Below, piece by piece: positions 15,443 to 23,115 of a stretch of DNA of 64,000 nucleotides. The number at the start of each line of letters is the position of its first letter. Positions within the stretch are counted from its first letter, which is position 1. Under the pieces are notes generated by a model. It worked only from the letters and a program-made list of their open reading frames with translations, made no database searches and was not told the DNA's origin. A program made the translations under genes and the position numbers. Source of the stretch: an uncultured Collinsella sp. (GTDB lineage: Bacteria; Actinomycetota; Coriobacteriia; Coriobacteriales; Coriobacteriaceae); NCBI GenBank assembly GCA_905213265.1, contig CAJMHR010000005.1, forward strand, positions 3,453 to 67,452. Reading direction: 5' to 3'.

Positions 15443-16152
15443 TACTGACCCCTCCTCTCGGAGTTACGACGACGAGGACGGGAAGAGCCCTCGAGTGCAG
15501 GGTTGGGAACAGGCTGGCCCGGGAGCTTCTCGCCCAGGTAGATCCAGACCTTCACGCCGCAAGCGCCCATGGTGGTGCTGGCGACAGCCGTGCCGTAGTC
15601 GATCTTGGCACGGAGGGTGTGCAGAGGCACGCGACCCTCGCGGTACCACTCACGACGGCCCATCTCGGCACCGCCGAGACGACCGGAGCACTGGATACGG
15701 ATGCCCTTGGCGCCGGCCTTGCGGGCGGACTGGACAGCCTTGCGCATAGCGCGACGGAAGGCAACGCGGCCCTCGAGCTGCTCGGCGATAGACTGAGCAA
15801 CGAGGTTGGCGTCGAGCTCGGGGCGCTTGATCTCGACAACGTCGACGGAGAGCTGGCCCTTGGAGACGCCAGCGACCTTCTCGAGCTCGGTGCGGAGAGT
15901 ATCGATCTCGGCGCCCTTCTTACCGATGACAACGCCGGGGCGAGCGGTGAGGATGATGACCTTCACCTTGTCGCCAGCGCGCTCGATCTCGACGCGGGAG
16001 ACAGCTGCGCGGGAAAGACGCTTCTCGAGGTACTTGCGGATCTCGAGATCGTTACCGAGGGTCTTAGCGTAATCCTTCTCTGCGAACCAGCGGGAGCGCC
16101 AGTTCTCGGTGATGCCAAGACGGAAGCCGGTGGGGTAGACTTTCTGACCCAT
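15442..16152 (-). CDS. rpsC: 30S ribosomal protein S3
   Basis: 236 residues with MGQKVYPTGFRLGITENWRS, a KH domain (VIGKKGAEIDTLRTELEK) and the C-terminal GRLGGAEMGRREWYREGRVP signature. S3 forms the mRNA entry channel and helicase site. AAAGGAGG precedes the ATG. It overlaps rplP by one base. Confidence 0.98.
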   Translation of the reverse strand: MGQKVYPTGFRLGITENWRSRWFAEKDYAKTLGNDLEIRKYLEKRLSRAAVSRVEIERAGDKVKVIILTARPGVVIGKKGAEIDTLRTELEKVAGVSKGQLSVDVVEIKRPELDANLVAQSIAEQLEGRVAFRRAMRKAVQSARKAGAKGIRIQCSGRLGGAEMGRREWYREGRVPLHTLRAKIDYGTAVASTTMGACGVKVWIYLGEKLPGQPVPNPALEGSSRPRRRNSERRGQ

Positions 16153-16158
16153 ACAGCT

Positions 16159-16530
16159 TTACGCCTCCTTTCGAGGAGCAACGACGACGGTGATGTGGGA
16201 AGTACGCTTCAGAATGCGAGAAGCGGAACCCTTGGCGCGGGGACGGATGCGCTTAAGCGTCGGACCCTCGTCAACATAGGCAGCGGCGACAACCAGGTTG
16301 TCGGCACGCAGACCGTTGTTGTTCTCGGCGTTCGCAACGGCGGAACGGAGAACCTTCTCGACATCCACGGCGACGGCGCGGTCGCAGAAGTGGAGGATGT
16401 CGAAGGCCTGAGCGACAGGCTTGCGGCGGATCAGATCGACCACCAGGCGGGCCTTGCTGGGGGAAACACGCACGTACTTAGCGACGGCGCGAACCTCGGT
16501 GGCCTCAGTTTCAATAGACTTAGTTGCCAT
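16159..16530 (-). CDS. rplV: 50S ribosomal protein L22
   Basis: 123 residues: AVAKYVRVSPSKARLVVDLI near the N-terminus and the beta-hairpin region PTLKRIRPRAKGSASRILKR that lines the exit tunnel. The last six bases before rpsC leave little space, consistent with a single operon. Confidence 0.98.
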   Translation of the reverse strand: MATKSIETEATEVRAVAKYVRVSPSKARLVVDLIRRKPVAQAFDILHFCDRAVAVDVEKVLRSAVANAENNNGLRADNLVVAAAYVDEGPTLKRIRPRAKGSASRILKRTSHITVVVAPRKEA

Positions 16531-16544
16531 TTACGGTTAACCCC

Positions 16545-16805
16545 CTATTTGGCCTTGTGGCCACGGAACGTACGAGTCGGCGCGAACTCGCCGAGCTTGT
16601 GACCAACCATGGACTCGGTAACATACACGGGCACATGCTTGCGGCCGTCGTGGACGGCGATGGTGTGACCAACCATCTCGGGGAAGATGGTGGACGCGCG
16701 GGACCAGGTCTTCACGACGTCCTTCTTGCCAGCCTCGTTCATCGCGGTGATACGCGAGAGAAGGCGAGTCTCCACGAACGGGCCCTTTTTGAGACTTCTG
16801 CTCAT
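16545..16805 (-). CDS. rpsS: 30S ribosomal protein S19
   Basis: 86 residues starting MSRSLKKGPFVETRLLSRI, with TIFPEMVGHTIAVHDGRKHV and GEFAPTRTFRGHKAK. S19 binds the 30S head with S13. Normal length and order between rplB and rplV. Confidence 0.98.
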   Translation of the reverse strand: MSRSLKKGPFVETRLLSRITAMNEAGKKDVVKTWSRASTIFPEMVGHTIAVHDGRKHVPVYVTESMVGHKLGEFAPTRTFRGHKAK

Positions 16806-16837
16806 AAGTGCTTTCTCCTAAAACTCGGTATCCGAAA

Positions 16838-17668
16838 TTACTTCTTACGGCGACGAATGATGTGCTGGTTCGAGACCTTCTTCTTCTTGCGCGTGCGAAG
16901 GCCCTTCGTCGGCTTACCCCAGGGGGTAACAGAGGGACGACCAGAGGTGTGGTTCTTGCCCTCGCCACCGCCGTGCGGGTGGTCGACAGGGTTCATGACG
17001 GTACCGCGGACGGTCGGGCGCACGTTCATGTGACGCTTACGGCCGGCCTTGCCGATGACGATGTTGGAGTGATCGGCGTTGCCGACCTCACCGACGGTGG
17101 CACGGCAGGTAACGAGGATGCGGCGCATCTCGGAGGAAGGCATACGGACGATAGCGTACTTGCCCTCCTTACCCATCAGCTGGCAGGAGTTACCGGCGGA
17201 ACGGGCGATAGCAGCGCCCTTGCCCGGCTGGAACTCGACGGCATGGATGAGCGTACCGACGGGGATGTCGGCGAGGGGCAGAGCGTTGCCCGGCTTGATG
17301 TCGGCGTCAGAACCGGACATGATGGTCTGACCGACCTCGAGGCCCTTGGGGGCCAGGATGTAGCGCTTCTCACCGTCAGCGTAGTGCAGCAGAGCGATGC
17401 GAGCGGAACGGTTCGGATCGTACTCGATCGTGGCAACCTTGGCGGGCACGCCGTCCTTGTTGCGCTTGAAGTCGATCACGCGGTAACGACGCTTCACGCC
17501 GCCGCCCTGGTGGCGGGTGGTGATGCGGCCGTTGTTGTTACGACCGGCCTTCTTGGGCAGGGGCTCGAGAAGAGACTTCTCGGGCTTGGTGCAGGTGATC
17601 TCGGAGAAGTCGGAGATCGTCTGCCAACGCCTACCAGCGGAGGTCGGCTTAAGGTGCTTTACAGCCAT
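16838..17668 (-). CDS. rplB: 50S ribosomal protein L2
   Basis: 276 residues starting MAVKHLKPTSAGRRWQTISD. The peptidyl-transferase-proximal signature NPVDHPHGGGEG, with its essential His, is present near 225. Start 17668 is set by AAAGGGA upstream and by the family N-terminus; 25 earlier in-frame residues are not conserved. The 179-base gap to rplW is unusually long for this operon and contains structured DNA. Confidence 0.98.
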   Translation of the reverse strand: MAVKHLKPTSAGRRWQTISDFSEITCTKPEKSLLEPLPKKAGRNNNGRITTRHQGGGVKRRYRVIDFKRNKDGVPAKVATIEYDPNRSARIALLHYADGEKRYILAPKGLEVGQTIMSGSDADIKPGNALPLADIPVGTLIHAVEFQPGKGAAIARSAGNSCQLMGKEGKYAIVRMPSSEMRRILVTCRATVGEVGNADHSNIVIGKAGRKRHMNVRPTVRGTVMNPVDHPHGGGEGKNHTSGRPSVTPWGKPTKGLRTRKKKKVSNQHIIRRRKK

Positions 17669-17748
17669 TACAATCCCTTTCAATAGGAATCCGTTAGCCA
17701 TCGCAGACAGGGATTCGAGGTTCTGCCTCGGGTGCGATGACACCGGAC

Positions 17749-17830
17749 GTATACACGGTTCCGGGCGTGTCCATTTAATACGCCCAAAACCTTGAGCTCC
17801 CGCCTCCCCTATTTGGGAGGCATGAGCTCA
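17749..17830 (-). promoter_or_regulatory. Structured rplW-rplB gap: shared motif and long hairpin
   Basis: A hairpin pairs TGAGCTC and GCCTCCC (from 17793) with GGGAGGC and GAGCTCA (ending 17830). Beside it at 17749-17774 is a 26-base segment differing at only 3 positions from 19614-19639 upstream of rplC, with core CGGGCGTxTCC. It may be an internal promoter or an operon-specific regulatory RNA; the function is unknown. Confidence 0.5.
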
Positions 17831-17847
17831 CTCAACAGCAGCGAGTC

Positions 17848-18135
17848 TTAGGCCTGGTTGCCAAAGACCTCGATGGTGTCGCCCTCGGCCAGCGTGACGA
17901 TGGCCTTCTTCCAAGAACGGGTCTTGCCGGCGACATAGCGCACGCGCTTGGTCTTGGGCTTGACCGTCAGGGTGTTCACGCGAACGACCTTGACGCCGAA
18001 GATCTCCTCGACAGCGTCCTTGATCTGATACTTGTTAGCATCCTTGGCGACCTCGAACGTGTACTTGTTCAGCTCCATGCCGGAGAAGGAACGCTCGGAC
18101 ACGATCGGACGGATGATGATCTCGTGGGCGGTCAT
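17848..18135 (-). CDS. rplW: 50S ribosomal protein L23
   Basis: 95 residues: IIIRPIVSERSFSGMELNKY, and VKVVRVNTLTVKPKTKRVRY. L23 lies at the tunnel exit and docks trigger factor and SRP. The ATG directly abuts the rplD stop (TAAATG). Confidence 0.98.
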   Translation of the reverse strand: MTAHEIIIRPIVSERSFSGMELNKYTFEVAKDANKYQIKDAVEEIFGVKVVRVNTLTVKPKTKRVRYVAGKTRSWKKAIVTLAEGDTIEVFGNQA

Positions 18136-18762
18136 TTATGCAAGCACCTCCCCGAAGTGAGCGGCGATGTCGGCGGGCATCAGCACAGCGTTGTTGTTGA
18201 CGAGATCGTAGGTGTTGGCCTCGTCAGCGGTGATGATGAACGTCTTGGGAATGTTGCGGAACGACAGGTAGGCGTTGACGTCCTCATCGCGAACGATGAT
18301 GGTCAGACGCTTGCCCTCAAGGCCGAGAGCCTTGAGCATGGCGACGGCAGCCTTGGTGGAAGGCTTCTCGAAGCCGTAGTCGTCGACGAGCACGAGCTCG
18401 CCATCGGCCAGCTTGGCGGACAGCGCGGAGCGCATAGCCAGCTTGACCTCCTTGTTGTTCATACGCTTGGCGTAGGAACGGGGCTTGGGGGCGAAGACAA
18501 CGCCACCGTGACGCCACTGGGCAGCACGGATGGAACCCTGGCGGGCACGGCCGGTGCCCTTCTGACGCCAAGGCTTCTTGCCGCCACCGGAAACCTCAGA
18601 GCGGCCCTTAGCGGACTGGGTGCCCTGACGCCAAGAGGCCATCTGGCACTTGACGATGTGGTGCATAACGTGGATGTTCGGCTCGATGCCGTACACCTCA
18701 GCGGCGAGCTCGGCCTCGGCGACCTTCTTGCCCTCGCTGTTCTTTACTTCAAACTTTGCCAT
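18136..18762 (-). CDS. rplD: 50S ribosomal protein L4
   Basis: 208 residues. The tunnel loop is recognisable (GGKKPWRQKGTGRARQGSIR, then QWRHGGVVF). In enteric bacteria L4 represses its own operon; whether it does so here cannot be told, since no E. coli-like S10 leader with rpsJ is present. It lies between rplC and rplW in standard order. Confidence 0.98.
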   Translation of the reverse strand: MAKFEVKNSEGKKVAEAELAAEVYGIEPNIHVMHHIVKCQMASWRQGTQSAKGRSEVSGGGKKPWRQKGTGRARQGSIRAAQWRHGGVVFAPKPRSYAKRMNNKEVKLAMRSALSAKLADGELVLVDDYGFEKPSTKAAVAMLKALGLEGKRLTIIVRDEDVNAYLSFRNIPKTFIITADEANTYDLVNNNAVLMPADIAAHFGEVLA

Positions 18763-18808
18763 TTAAGTGTTCTCCTTGGTATGACGCTGGGCTAAATGGG
18801 CTGGGCCC

Positions 18809-19429
18809 TTAGGCCATACGGATGGCGACGAGACCATTCTTGGCACCCGGGACAGCGCCCTTGACCAAGATGAGGTTCTGCTCGGCATCGATGCGGACAA
18901 CGGAAAGGTTCTTGACGGTAACGCGCTCGTTACCCATGTGACCGGCCATCTTGACGCCCTTGAGGACGCGCGCAGGATAGGCGCACTGACCGATAGAACC
19001 GGGGTGACGCTGGAAGTGAGAACCATGCGTCATAGGACCGCGGCGCTGACCCCAGCGCTTGATGCGACCCTGGAAGCCCTTACCCTTGGAGGTACCGATG
19101 ACGTCGACCTTCTCGACATCAGCGAAATCAGCGACGGTGACGACCTCGCCGACCTTGTGCTCCTCGCCGTTCTCGACGCGGACCTCACGAAGGAAGCGGA
19201 CAGGCTCGACGCCGGCCTTGGCGAAGTGACCAGCCATGGGCTTGTTCACGTTCTTGGCCTTGATGTCGCCGAAACCGATCTGGACGGCGTCATAGCCGTC
19301 GGTTGCCTGAGTTTTAACCTGCGAGACAGCGCAGGGGCCAGCCTGGATGACCGTGACGGGAACGACGTTGTCGTCCTCGTCCCAAACCTGGGTCATGCCA
19401 ATCTTGCGGCCGAGAATCATGCTGATCAA
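18809..19429 (-). CDS. rplC: 50S ribosomal protein L3 (first gene of operon)
   Basis: 206 residues: MISMILGRKIGMTQVWDEDD, and the glutamine-methylation loop region KGFQGRIKRWGQRRGPMTHG. The start is TTG at 19429, which gives the family-like MIS(x)ILGRK; the next ATG at 19420 is the alternative. GGGA lies about nine bases before the TTG. In most bacteria rpsJ precedes rplC; here rplC opens the operon and rpsJ is about 14 kb away. Confidence 0.95.
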   Translation of the reverse strand: MISMILGRKIGMTQVWDEDDNVVPVTVIQAGPCAVSQVKTQATDGYDAVQIGFGDIKAKNVNKPMAGHFAKAGVEPVRFLREVRVENGEEHKVGEVVTVADFADVEKVDVIGTSKGKGFQGRIKRWGQRRGPMTHGSHFQRHPGSIGQCAYPARVLKGVKMAGHMGNERVTVKNLSVVRIDAEQNLILVKGAVPGAKNGLVAIRMA

Positions 19430-19613
19430 GATATGATCCCAACTCTCGCGTGGTCTTGGGACAATGCGTACACCACCGAGCGTACGCCCCTAGAGGACCA
19501 CTACTTACACGACGTGCTCCCCAGTCTTGTATTGCGCCTAGACTACCTGACAACCCTATTAAGCAGGCATTTTGTCCAGCCAGAATACTCCCCTGGTTAC
19601 ACACAGCTGTTTA

Positions 19614-19639
19614 GTATACACGGCTGCGGGCGTATCCAT
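19614..19639 (-). promoter_or_regulatory. Shared r-protein upstream motif and -10 for rplC
   Basis: On the minus strand the segment reads GGATACGCCCG, an 8-base loop, then CGTGTATACT, where TATACT is a plausible -10. ATACG can pair with CGTGT across the loop. Related segments lie upstream of rplB (17749-17774) and rpsL (36901-36921). No good -35 is seen. The remaining gap from 19430 to 19613 shows no gene. Confidence 0.5.
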
Positions 19640-19681
19640 CGAGATTCATATTTCACTCACATTGTTTACGCAGGTAAAGTG

Positions 19682-19858
19682 CGTGGCACGTTCCCAGTGT
19701 GCGGCGGAGGGGGCGGGCCTGAGACATATTAAGGTTGCTGCTCTACAGTCCTGCTCACGACGGAGAGCACATTAAGTGCTCTCCTGTTCGTGCGGAACTC
19801 GCGACAACCTTAATATGTCTCAGGCCCGCCCCCTCCGCCGCACACTGGGAACGCCACG
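19682..19858. repeat. Nested inverted repeat, copy 1 (upstream of rplC)
   Basis: A perfect 48-bp inverted repeat: 19690-19737 pairs with 19805-19852, and CGTGGC outside extends it across a 2-base bulge. The 67-base centre holds the conserved core: AGTCCTG, then GGAGAGCAC-ATTAA-GTGCTCTCC (19762-19784), then GTGCGGAACTCGCGA. The core is shared with copies at 36979 and 47941; the arms are not. No ORF is credible. It could fold as a very long RNA hairpin downstream of the phosphatase gene. Confidence 0.92.
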
Positions 19859-19888
19859 TTGATGTCTGCTAAACCTTGCTCGCTCAGG

Positions 19889-20515
19889 CTAATGACTTTG
19901 TTGGGGGTCCACTATTTGCTGGAGGGTGAACTTGCATTGCATCGGCTCGCCTTCTGCTTGTGGCTTTGCCTCATCGAAATTGAAGATCATGATGGCGCAG
20001 TTGAGGAGTTTTGTTGGGAGCTCGAAGCCCTCTGGGGCTGCAGCCTTGATGAATTGGCGGCTGGCGCTGCCGTGGCTTACTGCTAGGAGGGTTTCGATGC
20101 CCTCGGAGCCTATGAGATTGGTGAGGGTGCCTACCATGCGTTCTTGCAGCGCGCGGCTTCCTTCTCCTCCGAAGGGGACCAGATCCTCGCCCGGATCCCA
20201 GACGTCAGTGGGCAGGGCGTCGTGAGGACCTTCTTCGAAGGAGCCGTAGCAGCGTTCGATGATGCCTTCGCAGGGCTCGACTGCTGCGTCCGGGCCGAGG
20301 AGTTCGGTTGCGACAAGCTGAGCTGTGTCCATGGCTCGGCCTAGGGGCGAAGAGACCACTTTGTCGGGAACGACGTTGTGGGCTTTGAGCCATGCGGCTG
20401 CCATCCCGGCTTGCTGACGGCCCAGGTCGGTCAGCGGTGAATCGCAACGACCTTGGACGAGCTTTTTAACGTTGAATTCCGTCTGGCCATGACGAAGTAG
20501 ATATAGGCGCTTCAT
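19889..20515 (-). CDS. Histidine phosphatase (phosphoglycerate mutase-like)
   Basis: A 208-residue member of the histidine phosphatase superfamily. The phosphohistidine motif LYLLRHGQTEFN is at residues 4-15, SPLGRAMDTAQ near 56, and the second catalytic His in LLAVSHGSASRQF near 147. Possible roles include cofactor-dependent mutase, alpha-ribazole phosphatase or a generic phosphatase; no neighbour decides. Codons toward the 3' end use more A-ending triplets than neighbouring genes. Its stop is 37 bases from the nested inverted repeat. Confidence 0.88.
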   Translation of the reverse strand: MKRLYLLRHGQTEFNVKKLVQGRCDSPLTDLGRQQAGMAAAWLKAHNVVPDKVVSSPLGRAMDTAQLVATELLGPDAAVEPCEGIIERCYGSFEEGPHDALPTDVWDPGEDLVPFGGEGSRALQERMVGTLTNLIGSEGIETLLAVSHGSASRQFIKAAAPEGFELPTKLLNCAIMIFNFDEAKPQAEGEPMQCKFTLQQIVDPQQSH

Positions 20516-20554
20516 GCTCTCCCCTTCTGTATACCTAGCTTTACCGGCGCAGCC

Positions 20555-21709
20555 CTACTCGTGGGTATGGCCTACATAGTCTTCGTCGATCGTGATTTTG
20601 GCGACCGACTTGGGATATTCCGATTCGACTCGTTGTGCCAGCGCGTGCTTGAGCTCATCGGCTCCCATGCCCAAATCCGAGGGTCGCACGCAGTCAAAGA
20701 TCACATTGGTGTGCGTAGGACCCGGCACACAGCGCAGATCGTGAATTGTAAGACGGCTATCGATCTGTTGGGCCATGGCGTTAATGCGTAAACGCATGCT
20801 CGCCACATTTGAATCGTCGGTCACGATGGGATCGTAATGGAGCGTGACGATCATGCCGTCCTCATCCCTAAACGACTGCTCGATGTTATCGAGCGTATCG
20901 TGGCTTTCCAGTGGGCTGGCCTCGGCCGCCATCTCGGCGTGCGCACTTGCAAACTTCCTGCCCGGACCATAATCGTGAACCATAAGGTCGTGAACGCCCA
21001 AAACACCGGGGTAGCTCAAGATCTTGTCTCGAATATGCTTGACCAGCTTAGGATCGGGCGACTGACCCAAAAGCGGGCTCACCGTATCCTGGATGAGTTC
21101 AAAACCGCTCCAGCCAATATAGGCGCCAACGGCAAGGCCGACCCATGCGTCAAGATTGATGTGCGTCACCTGCGAAACAATCGCGCACGCCAGCACGCCG
21201 CCCGTGGCTAGGACATCGTTCTTGGAATCCTGCGCGGTCGCATGCAGCGTCTCGGACTCAATGCGGTCACCGAGCTTTTGGTTGAGGGCCGCCATCCACA
21301 GCTTTACGACCATCGAAAGCACTAGAACTGCCACCAGGGCAAGCGAGAACTCGACAGGTTCGGGGTGGATGACGCGCTCGACCGAGGACTTCACCAGCTC
21401 AACGCCAATCAGCAGCACGAGCGCCGCCACGACCAGACCCGAGAGATACTCGTAGCGACCGTGGCCGTAAGGATGCTCGGGGTCGGCCGGCTTGCTCGCC
21501 AGCTTAAAGCCCAGCACGCTCACGATGTTCGAGCTGGCATCGGACAGGTTGTTCATGGCATCCGCCACAATCGAAACCGATCCCGACAGCACGCCAATTA
21601 CGCCCTTCGCAGCGCATAGTGCCACATTGGCGAGAATACACACCACGCCCGTCAACGTGCCCACGCGCGCACGGTCGCCCTGCGCACGCTTAACAATCCA
21701 CTCGACCAT
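20555..21709 (-). CDS. Cation diffusion facilitator family transporter
   Basis: A 384-residue CDF protein that exports divalent cations (Zn, Fe, Mn or Co) by proton antiport. Six membrane helices occupy about residues 15-215, with DAMNNLSDASSN in TM2 and the following HPYGHGRYEYLSG loop. The C-terminal cytoplasmic domain (about 220-384) is long and has a duplicated ferredoxin-like look (VHDLMVHDYGPGRKFASAHA). The metal cannot be named from motifs alone. It is 39 bases from the phosphatase gene, possibly co-transcribed. Confidence 0.92.
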   Translation of the reverse strand: MVEWIVKRAQGDRARVGTLTGVVCILANVALCAAKGVIGVLSGSVSIVADAMNNLSDASSNIVSVLGFKLASKPADPEHPYGHGRYEYLSGLVVAALVLLIGVELVKSSVERVIHPEPVEFSLALVAVLVLSMVVKLWMAALNQKLGDRIESETLHATAQDSKNDVLATGGVLACAIVSQVTHINLDAWVGLAVGAYIGWSGFELIQDTVSPLLGQSPDPKLVKHIRDKILSYPGVLGVHDLMVHDYGPGRKFASAHAEMAAEASPLESHDTLDNIEQSFRDEDGMIVTLHYDPIVTDDSNVASMRLRINAMAQQIDSRLTIHDLRCVPGPTHTNVIFDCVRPSDLGMGADELKHALAQRVESEYPKSVAKITIDEDYVGHTHE

Positions 21710-21792
21710 CTACATCCGCCCCCACGGTACTACCTATATATCTATTGCTCAAACGGATTGTAGTGTAGCCACTTTGTCCCCCAGATACAAAA

Positions 21793-21822
21793 AAGGCCGC
21801 GACCCACACGGGCCACGGCCTT
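21793..21822 (-). terminator. Terminator at the end of the fab/EIIC operon
   Basis: AAGGCCG pairs with CGGCCTT, with a GC-rich interior (GGCC/GGGT). It is followed on the minus strand by TTTTTT. It lies 38 bases after the EIIC stop and ends the long fatty-acid transcription unit. Confidence 0.85.
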
Positions 21823-21860
21823 GGAGCATGGCAAAGGAATCGTCCTTGTGTCGCACAGGT

Positions 21861-23075
21861 TTACGCGCTTACTTCGGCCACGCTCTTCGAGGTTTCGGGT
21901 GAATCGGCTCCGTCCCCCATCGTCTGTCCCTTCGCCGGCACCACGCCAAAGCAGTAGCTCAGCGCCGCAGACACCGCAAATGCCACACCGCCGGCAGCGC
22001 AGCACCACAGCAGGTTCGAGATGCCGCCCGTGGCAAAGCCAATGACCATGAGGACATTCGTCATGCCGATGGTATAGGCCGTAACGTGGCCCACGGCCGC
22101 AACAAGGCCTCCGACGGCGCCGCCAATGGCCATGCACGTCAGGCACCTGCCATATTTAAAGCCGCAACCGTACAGCGCCGGCTCGCTTACGCCGCCAAGA
22201 ACACCCGAGATTGAGTAGCCCAGCATGAGCGCCTTCTCGTCCTTATCCGCAACGCGGAGCGACGCGCCAAAAGGCATGCCCCAAACGGCGAACGTCGCCA
22301 TCGTCGCGGCAATCAGGATGCACGAATCCGTTCCCACACTCATAAACTGCGCGTACGCAAGCGATAGAACGACGTTGCTGACGCCCACTATCTTTAGGAA
22401 CTCCCAGCCCGCGGCAAGCCCCATGAGCGTGAGCAGCGACACGATGCCACCGGAATTGCCAAGCATAAACATAAGCTGGCCCAACAGCATGCCCAGATAG
22501 CTGCCCGCCGGTGCCGTAATACACAGCGAAACCGGAACCATGACAAGCATGGTCGCAAACGGAACAAACGAAAACGCCACGGCCCTAGGGATAACGCGCT
22601 GAAAGAAACACTCCACTCGCCATAGCACAGGCACCGAAAGGAGAACTGGAATAACAGTCGTCGTGTAATCGTTGACCGGCGCGGGAAGCAGACCATACAC
22701 GGAAGTCATCGATGCCCCCGTCGTCGATGCGGCATCGACAAGCTTGAGTAAATCGGGTGCAATCAATACGCCGCCCAGCATCATGCCCAGCTGCTCCGAG
22801 CAACCGAGCTGGCGGGCGGCCGCCCAACCAAGATAAATGGGCAAAAAGTAGTAGCCGGCGTTATAGAGCCAACTGTAGAACAGGCGATAGATATCGGAAT
22901 CGGCAGACCACAGGCCCAGCATGCCTTCGCCCATAATGACGGCGACGGTGCGGAACAACGCCGCGCAGACAATAAACGGCAGCGCCGACATCATGCTTTT
23001 GGACAGATAGTCCACCACGGCCATGGCGTTTGATGAAACCGACGTTGTAAACGAGGTGTTAGAAACTTGTGACAT
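21861..23075 (-). CDS. Orphan PTS EIIC permease
   Basis: A 404-residue integral membrane protein with about ten hydrophobic segments and the EIIC active-site motif GGVSEPALYG near 280. It belongs to the glucose/sucrose/beta-glucoside EIIC superfamily. No EIIB or EIIA domain is attached or adjacent, which is odd for this family. Start 23075 has AAAGG seven bases upstream. It lies only 40 bases after accDA and before the operon terminator, so it is probably co-transcribed with fatty-acid synthesis. A stand-alone EIIA at 57489 could supply one partner. The substrate is unknown. Confidence 0.88.
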   Translation of the reverse strand: MSQVSNTSFTTSVSSNAMAVVDYLSKSMMSALPFIVCAALFRTVAVIMGEGMLGLWSADSDIYRLFYSWLYNAGYYFLPIYLGWAAARQLGCSEQLGMMLGGVLIAPDLLKLVDAASTTGASMTSVYGLLPAPVNDYTTTVIPVLLSVPVLWRVECFFQRVIPRAVAFSFVPFATMLVMVPVSLCITAPAGSYLGMLLGQLMFMLGNSGGIVSLLTLMGLAAGWEFLKIVGVSNVVLSLAYAQFMSVGTDSCILIAATMATFAVWGMPFGASLRVADKDEKALMLGYSISGVLGGVSEPALYGCGFKYGRCLTCMAIGGAVGGLVAAVGHVTAYTIGMTNVLMVIGFATGGISNLLWCCAAGGVAFAVSAALSYCFGVVPAKGQTMGDGADSPETSKSVAEVSA

Positions 23076-23115
23076 GGAACGCCTTTCCCAATGTGACATG
23101 CGAGCTTTCCCTTTG

